Source: Mycolicibacterium confluentis (GTDB taxonomy: Bacteria > Actinomycetota > Actinomycetes > Mycobacteriales > Mycobacteriaceae). From it: a DNA stretch of 64,000 nt. The notes below the pieces were generated by a model. That model saw only the letters and a list, made by a program, of their open reading frames with translations, was not told the DNA's origin and searched no databases. Within the stretch, counting starts at the first letter, position 1, and each line of letters begins with the position of its first letter. Below, piece by piece: positions 29,766 through 38,453 of the stretch. The position numbers and the translations under genes are program-made. The stretch is from positions 3,844,001 through 3,908,000 of the forward strand of contig NZ_AP022612.1 in assembly GCF_010729895.1 (NCBI RefSeq), written 5' to 3'.

Positions 29766-31634
29766 CTACTCGACGGTGACAGACTTCGCCAGGTTCCGCG
29801 GCTTGTCCACGTCATAACCGCGGGCCTGCGCCACCGCGGCGGCGAACACCTGCAGCGGGATGGTCGACAGCAGCGGCTGGAAAAGGGTTGACACGGCCGG
29901 GATCTCGATCAGGTGATCGGCGTAGGGCCGCACGGTCTCGTCACCCTCCTCGGCGATCACCACGGTCAGCGCCCCACGGGCCTGGATCTCGCGGATGTTC
30001 GACAGCAGCTTGGAGTGCAGCATCGCGGCGTTCTTGGGTGAGGGCATCACCACGATCACCGGCAGACCGTCCTCGATCAGCGCGATCGGCCCGTGCTTGA
30101 GCTCGCCGGCCGCAAACCCCTCGGCATGCATGTAGGCAAGTTCCTTGAGCTTGAGCGCACCCTCGAGCGCCACCGGGTAGCCCACATGGCGACCCAGGAA
30201 CAGCACGGTCGGCGAAGCCGCGAACCGCTTGGCCACCGCGGCCACGGCGTCCATCCGGGTCAGCACCTCGGCGACCAGCGTCGGCATGGCCTCGAGTTCG
30301 CGGTATTCGCGCTGCACCTCGTCGGGGTACTTGGTGCCGCGGGCCTGCGCCAACGCCAGACCGACGAGGTAATTCGCGGCGATCTGGGCCAGGAAGGTCT
30401 TGGTGGACGCGACGCCGATCTCCGGCCCCGCGCGGGTGTAGAGCACCGCGTCGCATTCGCGCGGGATCTGGCTGCCATTGGTGTTGCAGATGGCCAGCAC
30501 CTTGGCCTTCTGCTCCTTGGCGTGCCGCACGGCCTCGAGGGTGTCGGCGGTCTCGCCGGACTGCGAGATGGCCACGACGAGCGTGCTGCGGTCCAGTACG
30601 GGGTCGCGGTATCGGAACTCGCTGGCCAATTCGACCTCGACGGGCAGGCGGGTCCAGTGCTCGATGGCGTACTTGGCCAGCAGGCCCGAGTGGTAGGCCG
30701 TACCGCAGGCCACCACGAACACCTTGTCGACCTCGCGCAGTTCCTGGTCGGACAGGCGCTGCTCGTCGAGCACGATGCGGCCATCGACGAAGTGCCCCAG
30801 GAGGGTGTCGGCGACAGCCTGTGGCTGCTCGGCGATCTCCTTGAGCATGAAGTACTCGTAGCCACCCTTCTCGGCGGCCGACAGGTCCCAGTCGATGTGG
30901 AACTCACGGGCATTCGCATCATCGCGATTGCCCTGGAAGTCGTAGATCTCGTAGCCGCCGGACCGGATGATCACGGCCTGGTCCTGACCGAGTTCGACGG
31001 CGTGGCGGGTGTGCTCGATGAACGCGGCCACATCGGAGCCGACGAACATCTCGCCCTCACCGATGCCGACCACCAGCGGGGTCGACCGGCGTGCCGCGAT
31101 GATCGTGTCGGGGTCGTCGGCGTTGGCGAAGACCAGCGTGAAGTGACCCTCCAGGCGGCCGAGCACCGCGAACACCGACGCGGGGAAATCTCCCGCCGTG
31201 GGACCGGAGTGGTAGGCCCGTGCCACGAGGTGCACCGCGACTTCGCTGTCGGTGTCGCTGGCAAACTCCACGCCCTCGGCCTCGAGTTCGGCGCGCAGCA
31301 CCGCGAAGTTCTCGATGATGCCGTTGTGCACCACGGCGAGCCTGCCGGTGGCGTCACGGTGCGGGTGGGCGTTGCGGTCGGTCGGCCGGCCGTGGGTGGC
31401 CCACCGGGTGTGCCCCATACCGGAAGTGCCCGCCAGGTCGGCGGCGTCCGTTTCGGCCAGGGCTTCTTCCAGGTTGGCCAGGCGTCCGGCGCGCCTGCGG
31501 ACGGTCAGACCGCCATGGCCGTCGAGCAGGGCCACTCCGGACGAGTCGTAGCCCCGGTACTCCATGCGGCGCAGCGCATCGACCACGACGTCACGGGCGG
31601 GCCGATGCCCGACGTAGCCGACGATTCCACACAT
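29766..31634 (-). CDS. glmS: Glutamine-fructose-6-phosphate aminotransferase (isomerising)
   Basis: Makes glucosamine 6-phosphate, first step to UDP-GlcNAc for peptidoglycan and mycothiol. The 622-residue protein has the N-terminal glutaminase with Cys at position 2 (MCGIVGYVG), RGYDSSG and GHTRWATHG, then two SIS sugar-isomerase domains: VVACGTAYHSGLLAKY, ISQSGETADT, and ASTKTFLAQ. The C-terminus is the usual KSVTVE. Length matches M. tuberculosis GlmS. The start is fixed by Cys2. No ribozyme-like leader is seen. Confidence 0.97.
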   Translation of the reverse strand: MCGIVGYVGHRPARDVVVDALRRMEYRGYDSSGVALLDGHGGLTVRRRAGRLANLEEALAETDAADLAGTSGMGHTRWATHGRPTDRNAHPHRDATGRLAVVHNGIIENFAVLRAELEAEGVEFASDTDSEVAVHLVARAYHSGPTAGDFPASVFAVLGRLEGHFTLVFANADDPDTIIAARRSTPLVVGIGEGEMFVGSDVAAFIEHTRHAVELGQDQAVIIRSGGYEIYDFQGNRDDANAREFHIDWDLSAAEKGGYEYFMLKEIAEQPQAVADTLLGHFVDGRIVLDEQRLSDQELREVDKVFVVACGTAYHSGLLAKYAIEHWTRLPVEVELASEFRYRDPVLDRSTLVVAISQSGETADTLEAVRHAKEQKAKVLAICNTNGSQIPRECDAVLYTRAGPEIGVASTKTFLAQIAANYLVGLALAQARGTKYPDEVQREYRELEAMPTLVAEVLTRMDAVAAVAKRFAASPTVLFLGRHVGYPVALEGALKLKELAYMHAEGFAAGELKHGPIALIEDGLPVIVVMPSPKNAAMLHSKLLSNIREIQARGALTVVIAEEGDETVRPYADHLIEIPAVSTLFQPLLSTIPLQVFAAAVAQARGYDVDKPRNLAKSVTVE

Positions 31635-31700
31635 GACTGCCCAGGGTAGTGCAGAGCGCCGGTATCCCCGTCCCGAGGCGACGTGAGCTAACGTCATCGG

Positions 31701-32543
31701 GTGGCCAGCACCAAGAGACTCCTGTCCGCGTTGAGCCGCCGGGGTCCGCATCGTGTTCTGCGCGGTGACCTGGCCTTTGCCGGCCTGCCGGGGCTCGTGT
31801 ACACGCCGGCGTCGGGGTTCAACCTGCCCGCCGTGGCGTTCGCGCACGATTGGGTCACATCTGCCGAGCACTACGCGGGGACGTTGGAGCACCTGGCGTC
31901 CTGGGGCATCGTCGCGGTGGCCCCCGACACCGAACGCGGCCTGGCGCCCTCGGTGCTGAATCTGAGCTTCGATCTGGGCACGGCCCTCGACATCGCCGCG
32001 GGCGTCCGGTTGGGGCCGGGTCAGATCAGCGTGCACCCCGGCAAATTGGCCGTGGCAGGGCACGGCTTCGGCGGTTCCGCGGCCGTGTTCGCCGCGGCCG
32101 GAATGGGCGAGCGCCTCAAGGGAGTCGCGGCGATCTTCCCCGCGATCACCAAGCCTCCCTCGGAACAGCCCGCGGCGGGGTTGAAACTGCAGGGCCTGAT
32201 CCTCAGCGCACCGGGCGAAGCGATGACCCTGCGCTCGAACGCCACGATGCTGTCCCACGCGTGGCCGTCGGCCATCCACCGGACCATCGTCAAGGCCGAG
32301 GCGGCCGGCCTCGGCGAGGGCAGGCGCTGGGCGAAGTTCGTCGGACTGAGCGGCACCGACAGGCGCACGCAGAAGGCCGTGCGGGCGCTGCTGACCGGAT
32401 ACCTGCTGTTTCGCCTGACCGGCGACAAGACCTACCGCGACTTCGCCGACCCGCAAGCGCAGTTGCCGGGCACCGAGGTGCCGTCCGAGGAGTTGGCCCA
32501 GATCACCGTTGAGGACCGGATCACCGCACTGCTGCGCCGTTAG
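31701..32543 (+). CDS. Alpha/beta-hydrolase-fold protein without a nucleophile (Rv3438 homologue)
   Basis: A 280-residue protein resembling dienelactone-hydrolase/PET-hydrolase folds, in the position of M. tuberculosis Rv3438 next to glmS. The strand before the elbow is clear (HPGKLAVAGHGFGGSAAVF), but the usual GxSxG reads GHGFGG, so the nucleophilic Ser is replaced by Gly. HDWVTSAEHYAGTLEHLASWG marks the oxyanion-side region. It is therefore probably not a classical hydrolase and may bind a ligand or partner. It starts with GTG 31701, probably leaderless (TAACGT upstream). Its stop overlaps the convergent lipoyl-gene stop by three to four bases. Confidence 0.8.
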   Translation: MASTKRLLSALSRRGPHRVLRGDLAFAGLPGLVYTPASGFNLPAVAFAHDWVTSAEHYAGTLEHLASWGIVAVAPDTERGLAPSVLNLSFDLGTALDIAAGVRLGPGQISVHPGKLAVAGHGFGGSAAVFAAAGMGERLKGVAAIFPAITKPPSEQPAAGLKLQGLILSAPGEAMTLRSNATMLSHAWPSAIHRTIVKAEAAGLGEGRRWAKFVGLSGTDRRTQKAVRALLTGYLLFRLTGDKTYRDFADPQAQLPGTEVPSEELAQITVEDRITALLRR

Positions 32544-32770
32544 GTCTCCAGCACACCCAGGGTGGTGCCGACCGGGTAGGTCTCCTCGGACTGCACCTCG
32601 CCGTAGCGCAGCACACCTGCCGACGGCGCCGGGATGTCGGTCTCGACCTTGTCGGTGCCGACCGTGTACAGATCCTCGCCCTCGGCGACCGCGGTGCCGT
32701 CCGGCACCAGCCAACCCATGAACGTGCCCTCGGTCATGGTCACGTCGAGTTTGGGCATCTTGATCTCCAT
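32540..32770 (-). CDS. Free-standing lipoyl (biotinyl-type) carrier domain
   Basis: A 76-residue protein that is a single lipoyl domain: MPKLDVTMTEGTFMGWLVPDG, then GTDKVETDIPAPSAGVL with the modified Lys in the DKVE turn. In ordinary 2-oxo acid dehydrogenases this domain is fused to the E2 acyltransferase core; here the core is absent. It is the last gene of the operon that starts with E1 alpha/beta, so it probably serves as the swinging arm for that E1. It is 28 bases after the ferredoxin gene. ATG 32770 is favoured over an earlier in-frame start at 32812. Confidence 0.88.
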   Translation of the reverse strand: MEIKMPKLDVTMTEGTFMGWLVPDGTAVAEGEDLYTVGTDKVETDIPAPSAGVLRYGEVQSEETYPVGTTLGVLET

Positions 32771-32798
32771 GCGCACCCTTCTTTTCGGTGATGTGCAG

Positions 32799-32993
32799 TC
32801 AGCGATGTGCAATCAACGCGCGGGCGGGGCAGGCGGCCACCGCCTCGTCCGCGAGTTCCTGGTCCGCGGCGGGGATCTCGTCGACCAGCACCTGCGCCAT
32901 TCCGTCGTCGCCGACGGCGAACAGATCCGGTGCCGCCGCTTCACACAACCCATTGCCGACGCAGAGTTGTTGATCGACAGTCACTTTCATCAT
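32799..32993 (-). CDS. Small ferredoxin with three cluster cysteines
   Basis: A 64-residue ferredoxin of the type that partners cytochrome P450s. MKVTVDQQLCVGNGLC gives two Cys (C-x5-C), and VAACPARAL the third; the middle fourth Cys is absent, which suggests a [3Fe-4S] cluster. The start ATG at 32993 overlaps the thiolase stop by four bases; an ATG one codon later is equivalent. No P450 is encoded in the window, so the electron acceptor is unknown. Confidence 0.88.
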   Translation of the reverse strand: MMKVTVDQQLCVGNGLCEAAAPDLFAVGDDGMAQVLVDEIPAADQELADEAVAACPARALIAHR

Positions 32994-34141
32994 CGGGTCA
33001 GGATTGTGGTGGCACTCAGGCCAGGCGCGCCGTACACGTGCGCCAACGCCACCTTCGGCCGGTTCGGCACCTGACGCGCACCCGCGTGGCCGCGCAACTG
33101 CTGCACGTTCTCGTGGATCTGCCGCAGGCCCGACGCCCCGATGGGTTCCCCGTTGGCCAGGCAGCCCCCGTCGGTGTTGACGGGCAGGCGTCCAGTCAGT
33201 TCGGTCTCCCCGGACTCGATCAGGTGCGCCTGCTCGCCGTCGGCACACAGGCCCGTTTCGGCCAGGTGGATGATCTCGGCGCCGGCGTCGGTGTCCTGCA
33301 CCTGCGCGATGTCGACGTCACTCGGTGCGATGCCGGCCATCTCGAACGCCGCGCGGGCCGCGTCGACCGTCGGGCTCACACCACGCCGGACCGACAGCGA
33401 CGGACTGAGCACTTCGAACGAGCCTGGCCGTCGGGTGCGCACGGCCGACCCGGCGACGTACACCGGATGCGGACTGAACTCCTTGGCCCGCTTGGCGTTG
33501 CACAGCACCAACGCCGCCGCACCGTCGCCCGGTGAGCACAGCATGAACTGCCGCAGTGGGTCCGACAGCATCATCGAGGCGTCGATGTCGGCCTCCGACA
33601 GGGGTTTCTGCCGCCATGCGTTCGGGTTGAGCGAACCGTTGCGGAACGCCTTGGCCGCGACCTTGGCCAACAGGCGTTCCGGCAGGTCATGCTCGTGGAG
33701 GTAGCGCTGAATCTTCAGGGCGAAGAACTGCGACGTCAGCGCCAGGCCTGTGGTGCCGTACCACTCGCCGAGGCCCATGGCCAACGGGTCGATCGTGAAC
33801 GCACCGCGCGGGTGCGAGTCGAAGCCGACCACCACGGCGAACTCGGCGGCGCCGGAGGCGATGGTGTGCACCGCCGAGATCAGCGAACTGCTGCCCGTCG
33901 CGCACCCGTTGAACACGTTGACGAACGGCACTCCGGTCAGGCCCAGTTCGGAGACCAGGGTGTCGGCGGATCCGCCGGACATGCTGCCGCCCACCGCGTA
34001 GTCGATGTCCGGCCACGACAGCCCGGCGTCGTCGAGCGCCATCCGCACTGCGCGGACGGCCTCCTGACGCACCGAGGTGTCCTGATACCGGCCGAAGGGG
34101 CGGCAGCCCACTCCGATGATCGCCACCTGATCGGTCATCAC
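32990..34141 (-). CDS. Thiolase-like / lipid-transfer-type protein (SCP2-thiolase branch)
   Basis: A 383-residue thiolase-fold protein. The nucleophilic Cys is present in NVFNGCATGSSSLI (about residue 80). The second half has QDTDAGAEIIHLAETG in place of the usual HD(C/A)F motif, and NTDGGCLANGEPIGASG for the last conserved glycine region. The family includes SCP-x thiolases and Ltp aldolases of steroid side-chain degradation, which act with a DUF35 partner. A DUF35 gene lies immediately upstream with a four-base overlap, which supports an aldolase or thiolase complex. The substrate is unknown. Confidence 0.88.
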   Translation of the reverse strand: MMTDQVAIIGVGCRPFGRYQDTSVRQEAVRAVRMALDDAGLSWPDIDYAVGGSMSGGSADTLVSELGLTGVPFVNVFNGCATGSSSLISAVHTIASGAAEFAVVVGFDSHPRGAFTIDPLAMGLGEWYGTTGLALTSQFFALKIQRYLHEHDLPERLLAKVAAKAFRNGSLNPNAWRQKPLSEADIDASMMLSDPLRQFMLCSPGDGAAALVLCNAKRAKEFSPHPVYVAGSAVRTRRPGSFEVLSPSLSVRRGVSPTVDAARAAFEMAGIAPSDVDIAQVQDTDAGAEIIHLAETGLCADGEQAHLIESGETELTGRLPVNTDGGCLANGEPIGASGLRQIHENVQQLRGHAGARQVPNRPKVALAHVYGAPGLSATTILTR

Positions 34142-34557
34142 GGCTCCTCGGGAGTGAAGGCGAAAGTGACGGCCCGCGTGCCGGTTTCGGTGGGGACGTC
34201 GAGTGCGGTCAGCTGCATGGGCATACCGATCCGCAGTCGCCCGGGATCGGATTCGGTGAGCCGGGCCTCAACGATGACCTCGCCCGGCAGTTCGACGTAG
34301 CCGACGCCGTAGGCCTCGAAGTCCTCACCTGCGGGCACGTACGGCGGACTGGGCGGTGGGAACCGTTGAACGGTCCAACTCCACAGCGTCCCTCGATCAC
34401 CGAGTCTCGTCGCGGTGATGTCTTCGGCCCCGCACGCCCGGCAATACTGCGGCACCGGGAAATCGACCTCCCCGCATGCACCGCAGCGTCCGCCGATCAG
34501 TCGCGGAGCGCCGTCGACGAATTCGAGGATTCCTGGATCCACTGATGCTGCGGTCAT
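34138..34557 (-). CDS. DUF35 / OB-fold zinc-ribbon protein (thiolase partner)
   Basis: A 139-residue protein with a rubredoxin-like zinc ribbon at the N-terminus (GGRCGACGEVDFPVPQYCRA, two CxxC pairs at about 25-42), then an OB fold (LWSWTVQRFPPPSP, VGYVELPGEVIVEARL). Such proteins form the CoA-binding partner of MaoC hydratases or Ltp aldolases in steroid degradation. It is coupled by four-base overlaps to both the ferredoxin upstream and the thiolase downstream. Confidence 0.9.
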   Translation of the reverse strand: MTAASVDPGILEFVDGAPRLIGGRCGACGEVDFPVPQYCRACGAEDITATRLGDRGTLWSWTVQRFPPPSPPYVPAGEDFEAYGVGYVELPGEVIVEARLTESDPGRLRIGMPMQLTALDVPTETGTRAVTFAFTPEEP

Positions 34558-34862
34558 CTCCGCACTCCTCTCTTGAGCACCACCACGTCACCGAGTACCC
34601 CGGCCTGGCACGCCAACCGGACATGCTCACCGCGACCGCCTGGACCACCGACCAGGTCCCGCAGGGAACGCGCCTCCTCGTCGGACGCCTCCGACAGATG
34701 ATCGGGATGCTCGAGCACCTCGACATGGCACACGAGGCAGTCCCCCTGTCCCCCACACACGGTCGGCCACCGGTACCCGGCGACCAACGCCGCCGCCATC
34801 ACGGTCTGGCCGTGCTCCGCGGTGAACTCGAGGCCCTTGGGCCGCACCGTCACGAGCGGCAT
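34554..34862 (-). CDS. Plant-type [2Fe-2S] ferredoxin
   Basis: A 102-residue protein with the C-x5-C-x2-C spacing in VCGGQGDCLVCHVEV (about 36-50) and a fourth Cys in VRLACQAGVLG, the pattern of [2Fe-2S] ferredoxins. It begins MPLVTVRPKGLEFTAEHGQT. The ATG at 34862 is two bases from the acyl-CoA dehydrogenase stop. Partner oxygenase or reductase unknown; the second ferredoxin of this operon is of a different cluster type. Confidence 0.88.
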   Translation of the reverse strand: MPLVTVRPKGLEFTAEHGQTVMAAALVAGYRWPTVCGGQGDCLVCHVEVLEHPDHLSEASDEEARSLRDLVGGPGGRGEHVRLACQAGVLGDVVVLKRGVRR

Positions 34863-34863
34863 G

Positions 34864-36000
34864 TCACCCTCGCCGCAGCTCACGCCACGGCCTTCCGCGG
34901 AACGGGTCGATCTCGCGGTCCAGACCCAGCACACGTTCGGCGATGATGTTGCGCTGGATCTCCGAGGTGCCGCCCGCGATGGTCAACCGGCGAGTGTCCA
35001 GAAGGGAGTGCGCTTCGGCCGGCATGGTGTCGCCGTCCCAGCACGCTGCCCGCGCGCCAGCCAGTTCGAAGCCCAGTTCGCTGATCCGCTGCGACATCTC
35101 GGAGAGCACGAGCTTGGTGATCGACCCGTTGGTGCGCTGGGTCGTCAACGCGAGCGCACGCTCGACGGCGTACAGCTGCGCCAGACGGTCTCGAACCTCG
35201 GGATCACGCCAGGCCCCGGTTTCGCGGGCCAAGGCGAGCACCGGCGCCAGCGGAACGCCGCTGGCATCCGTGGTCTCGGACAGCCCCGAACGTTCGGCCC
35301 CCAGCGTTGTCATCGCGACGCGCCACCCGTCGTCCACCGCACCCAGCACGCTGCCCGCGGGCAGCACCAGGTCCTCGAGGAACACCTCGCAGAAGTGTTC
35401 GTCGCCGGTGATCTGTTTCAGCGGACGCACGGTGACACCCGGTGCCTCCATGTCGACCAGGAAGCACGTGATCCCGGCATTCTTGGGTTTCTCAGGATCG
35501 GTGCGCGCCAACAGCATTCCGTATCGGGACTCGCTGGCGAACGAGCTCCAGACCTTCTGGCCGTTGATCAGCCAACCGTCGTCGACGGGCACCGCTCGGG
35601 TGGCCAGGCTGGCCAGATCCGATCCGGCGCCGGGTTCGCTGAACAGCTGACACCACATGTCGGTCCCGGCCGCGATGCCGGGCAGGTGACGCTCCTGCTG
35701 TTGGGCGGTGCCCCAGGTCATGATCGCCGGGCCGATCAGCGTGATGGGCACGAAATGGTGCGACGGAAGTTGCGCGCCGTACGCGGCGAGCACCGACCGG
35801 ACGACGGCCGCCTGCTCCTCGGAGTACCCCAGTCCCCCGTGCTCGGGCGGCCAATCCGGGACGCTGTAGCCCGCCTTCCCCAATTCGGCGAACCAACTCG
35901 CGGCCTCGGTGTCGCTTGGCCAGGTCTGCGGCAGGTGGGTGCGGACCCACTCCTCGACCTGAGTCCGCAACGCCGCCAGATGCTCAGACATTGATGCCAT
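34864..36000 (-). CDS. Acyl-CoA dehydrogenase, catalytic-type subunit
   Basis: A 378-residue FAD enzyme: N-terminal helical domain, middle beta-domain with CQLFSEPGAGSDLASLATRA (FAD/substrate loop) and WLINGQKVWSSFASE, and C-terminal helices ending TIAGGTSEIQRNIIAERVLGL. The Glu of the YEGT motif of medium-chain enzymes is Gly here, as in the mycobacterial heteromeric (ChsE-type) dehydrogenases. The adjacent smaller gene, which overlaps it, is the likely partner subunit. An ATG three codons in (35991) could also be the start. Confidence 0.92.
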   Translation of the reverse strand: MASMSEHLAALRTQVEEWVRTHLPQTWPSDTEAASWFAELGKAGYSVPDWPPEHGGLGYSEEQAAVVRSVLAAYGAQLPSHHFVPITLIGPAIMTWGTAQQQERHLPGIAAGTDMWCQLFSEPGAGSDLASLATRAVPVDDGWLINGQKVWSSFASESRYGMLLARTDPEKPKNAGITCFLVDMEAPGVTVRPLKQITGDEHFCEVFLEDLVLPAGSVLGAVDDGWRVAMTTLGAERSGLSETTDASGVPLAPVLALARETGAWRDPEVRDRLAQLYAVERALALTTQRTNGSITKLVLSEMSQRISELGFELAGARAACWDGDTMPAEAHSLLDTRRLTIAGGTSEIQRNIIAERVLGLDREIDPFRGRPWRELRRG

Positions 36001-36961
36001 CCCTGCGATCGATGAGGTCGGCGAGCAGCCTGCGATGCTGCGCCGCGGAACCGGTCAGCGCGGTGACCGCGTGTGCGCGGCGCAGATACCGGTGTGCCCA
36101 GTGCTCCCACGTGATCGCGATGCCGCCGTGCAACTGGACGGCGGCCCTGGTCACCGACAGGGCGGCATCGCGGGTCAGCGTCGCGGCCACCGCCAGGTCC
36201 AGGTCGTCGAGGTTCGCCGCGGCGCCGTAGACCGCCGAGCGCGCGAGCTCGACGGCGGACAGCAGGTCGGCCAGCCGGTGTTTGACGGCCTGGAATGAGC
36301 CGATGGTGCGACCGAACTGCACCCGGGTGCGCAGATAGTCCACGGTGTGGTCGAACGCATGCTGGGCCACACCCAGAAGTTCGGCGGAGATCACCAGGCT
36401 GGTGAGCAATGCTGCGGTGGCCGCAGCGGTCTCGGCTTCCGCCCCCTGCAGCAGGTTTCGCGGACGGGCGCCCTGTGCGGCGATGCGGGTGAACTCACGC
36501 GAGAGGTCCAGGCCGGACAGCGGCGTGCTGGTGACACTCTCGGCGTCCAGCCAGGCGATGCTCGCCGGGCCCGTCACGATGACCTGCGACGCGCCTGCGC
36601 CACCCCAGACGGGCTCGGACACAACATCGACGGTGTCCTCGTGCACGATCAGGTCGGTCACCGGGGTCACCGTGGCCCCGACCGTGCGTGTGCCGTCCCG
36701 CAGTGGCGCGAGCAGCGTCTCGTCACCCACCGCGCCCGCGATGACCGAGGGCACCAGTGGTCCGTCGAACAGCGCGGCGCCTGCCTCCTCGGCCAGAATT
36801 GCGAGTTCGGATGGGGTGCAGTCAGGCTGCCCCACATCGAAGACCAGGGCGTCGGCCCCGATATCAGACATCAGCCGCTGCCACGTGGCGGTGTCGCCGC
36901 CGGCGAAGAATGACCGCAGCACGTCGCGCAGCGCCTGCTGCTCTTCTGATTCCCCACTCAC
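35984..36961 (-). CDS. Acyl-CoA dehydrogenase, partner subunit
   Basis: A 325-residue diverged acyl-CoA dehydrogenase. The middle domain is short and lacks the FAD-loop signature, but the C-terminal domain is clear: TRVQFGRTIGSFQAVKHRLADL, then QLHGGIAITWEHWAHRYLRRA. In mycobacteria such proteins form heterotetramers with the full-length subunit encoded beside them. GTG 36961 overlaps the acyl-CoA synthetase stop by four bases; the frame is open upstream but unlike the family. Confidence 0.9.
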   Translation of the reverse strand: MSGESEEQQALRDVLRSFFAGGDTATWQRLMSDIGADALVFDVGQPDCTPSELAILAEEAGAALFDGPLVPSVIAGAVGDETLLAPLRDGTRTVGATVTPVTDLIVHEDTVDVVSEPVWGGAGASQVIVTGPASIAWLDAESVTSTPLSGLDLSREFTRIAAQGARPRNLLQGAEAETAAATAALLTSLVISAELLGVAQHAFDHTVDYLRTRVQFGRTIGSFQAVKHRLADLLSAVELARSAVYGAAANLDDLDLAVAATLTRDAALSVTRAAVQLHGGIAITWEHWAHRYLRRAHAVTALTGSAAQHRRLLADLIDRRDGINV

Positions 36962-38448
36962 GATGACCTCACCGACAGATATGCGTCGCGCAGCTTGCGC
37001 TTGTTGAGCTTGCCCATGGCCGACCGCAGATCGGAGCCGACGAACTCGATGAAGGCCGGGCACTTGTAGTGCGCCAGCCGATCTCGGGTCCAGGTCACCA
37101 GTTCCGCGGCGTTGACCTGCGCACCCGCAGTCGGGCGGACGAGTGCCACCAACTGTTCACCGAGGTCGGCGTGCGGAATTCCGATCACCGCCACGTCCGC
37201 CACGGCCGGATGGGTGCGCAGCACGGCCTCGGATTCGGCCGGGTAGACGTTGACACCGCCGCTGACCACCATGTCGGTGGCGCGGTCGGTGAGGTACAGG
37301 TAGCCGTCGGGGTCGAGATAGCCGATCTCACCGATGACGAACACGTCCTCGGCGATGTAGCTGCGCCGGGTCTTCTCCGGGTCGCCGTGGTAGCGCGGGT
37401 GCGCACCGGTCAGGGACCGCACGCACACCAGGCCCTCCTGACCGGGCGGCAGCACGGTGCCGTCCTCGGCCCGGATGGTCAGCTCGTAGCCCGGCATGGC
37501 CCTGCCCACCGAACCGGGATGGGCCAGCCACTCCGCAGAGTCGATCATGGTGACGGTACCGGCCTCAGTGGAACCGTAGGCCTCCAGCAGCACGGGACCG
37601 AACCACTCGATCATGGCCCGCTTGACGTGCACGGGGCACGCCGCACCGGTGTGCACGATCCGGGTGATGCTGCTGACGTCGTAACGGTCGCGAATGTGCT
37701 TGGGCAGAGCGAGGAGTCGGGAGAAGTGCGTGGGCACCATCATGGTGGCCTCGATACGTTCCGCTTCGATGGCCGTCAGCACCTGCCCGGCGTTGAAGCG
37801 CTGCATGATCACGAGCGGGGTGCCGGCCATCAGGCCCCGCACCCCCGTCATGGGGCCGGTGTGGTGCATGGGCGCGACCACCAGGTGACGCCCGTTGGCC
37901 CGCACGGGTGACGCCGCGATGAGGTCGACGTGCTCGATCATGTTGGCGCCGCCGGGGAACATCTGGTCGGGCAGCGTCACACCCTTGGGCCGTCCGGTGG
38001 TGCCAGAGGTGTAGTACAGCGGCTTGGCTGGCCGGATGGTGGTGGGCGGTTCGTCGTTCGGGGCGTCGGGCACCCCCGCGGTCAGATCGACGACCTGCAC
38101 CTCGACCGCCGCGGCGCGGGCCGTCGGCGCCGTGCGCGCACTGCACAGCACGGTGTGCACCGCCGCGTCACGCAGGATGTAGCCCACCTCGTCGGCGGTC
38201 AGGTGGAAGTTGACCGGCACGGCCGACAACCCGGCGTAGGTGACGGCCAGGTGCGCCAGCGCGGTGTGCACGCTGTTCTCGCCGAGCACCGCGACCCGCT
38301 GATCTGGCTGGATGTCCTGGGCCAGCAGCCAATTCGTGGTTCGGTTGAGCACGTCGTTGAGTTGGGCCCACGTCCACGATGTGGTGCCGTCCGTGATGGC
38401 GACCTGATCGGGAACCTGTTGCGCATGCTGCGCGATGCCGTGCACCAC
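36958..38448 (-). CDS. Acyl-CoA synthetase / AMP-dependent ligase
   Basis: A 496-residue ANL-family ligase that activates a carboxylic acid to its CoA thioester. Motifs are YYTSGTTGRPKGVTLP (P-loop, about 145-160), YGSTEAGTV, the hinge region YLYLTDRATDMVVSGGVNVYP, and the C-terminal catalytic Lys in MGKLNKRKLRD. The substrate cannot be read from sequence. Upstream E1 beta ends five bases before its start, downstream the dehydrogenase overlaps by four bases, so it is the CoA-entry step of this operon. Confidence 0.92.
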   Translation of the reverse strand: MVHGIAQHAQQVPDQVAITDGTTSWTWAQLNDVLNRTTNWLLAQDIQPDQRVAVLGENSVHTALAHLAVTYAGLSAVPVNFHLTADEVGYILRDAAVHTVLCSARTAPTARAAAVEVQVVDLTAGVPDAPNDEPPTTIRPAKPLYYTSGTTGRPKGVTLPDQMFPGGANMIEHVDLIAASPVRANGRHLVVAPMHHTGPMTGVRGLMAGTPLVIMQRFNAGQVLTAIEAERIEATMMVPTHFSRLLALPKHIRDRYDVSSITRIVHTGAACPVHVKRAMIEWFGPVLLEAYGSTEAGTVTMIDSAEWLAHPGSVGRAMPGYELTIRAEDGTVLPPGQEGLVCVRSLTGAHPRYHGDPEKTRRSYIAEDVFVIGEIGYLDPDGYLYLTDRATDMVVSGGVNVYPAESEAVLRTHPAVADVAVIGIPHADLGEQLVALVRPTAGAQVNAAELVTWTRDRLAHYKCPAFIEFVGSDLRSAMGKLNKRKLRDAYLSVRSS

Positions 38449-38453
38449 GCGAC

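Noticed and set aside
31635..32714. Open frame extending glmS upstream by 360 codons
   Set aside because: GlmS must begin Met-Cys at 31634 for its catalytic N-terminal Cys, and the extension is antisense to the Rv3438 homologue.
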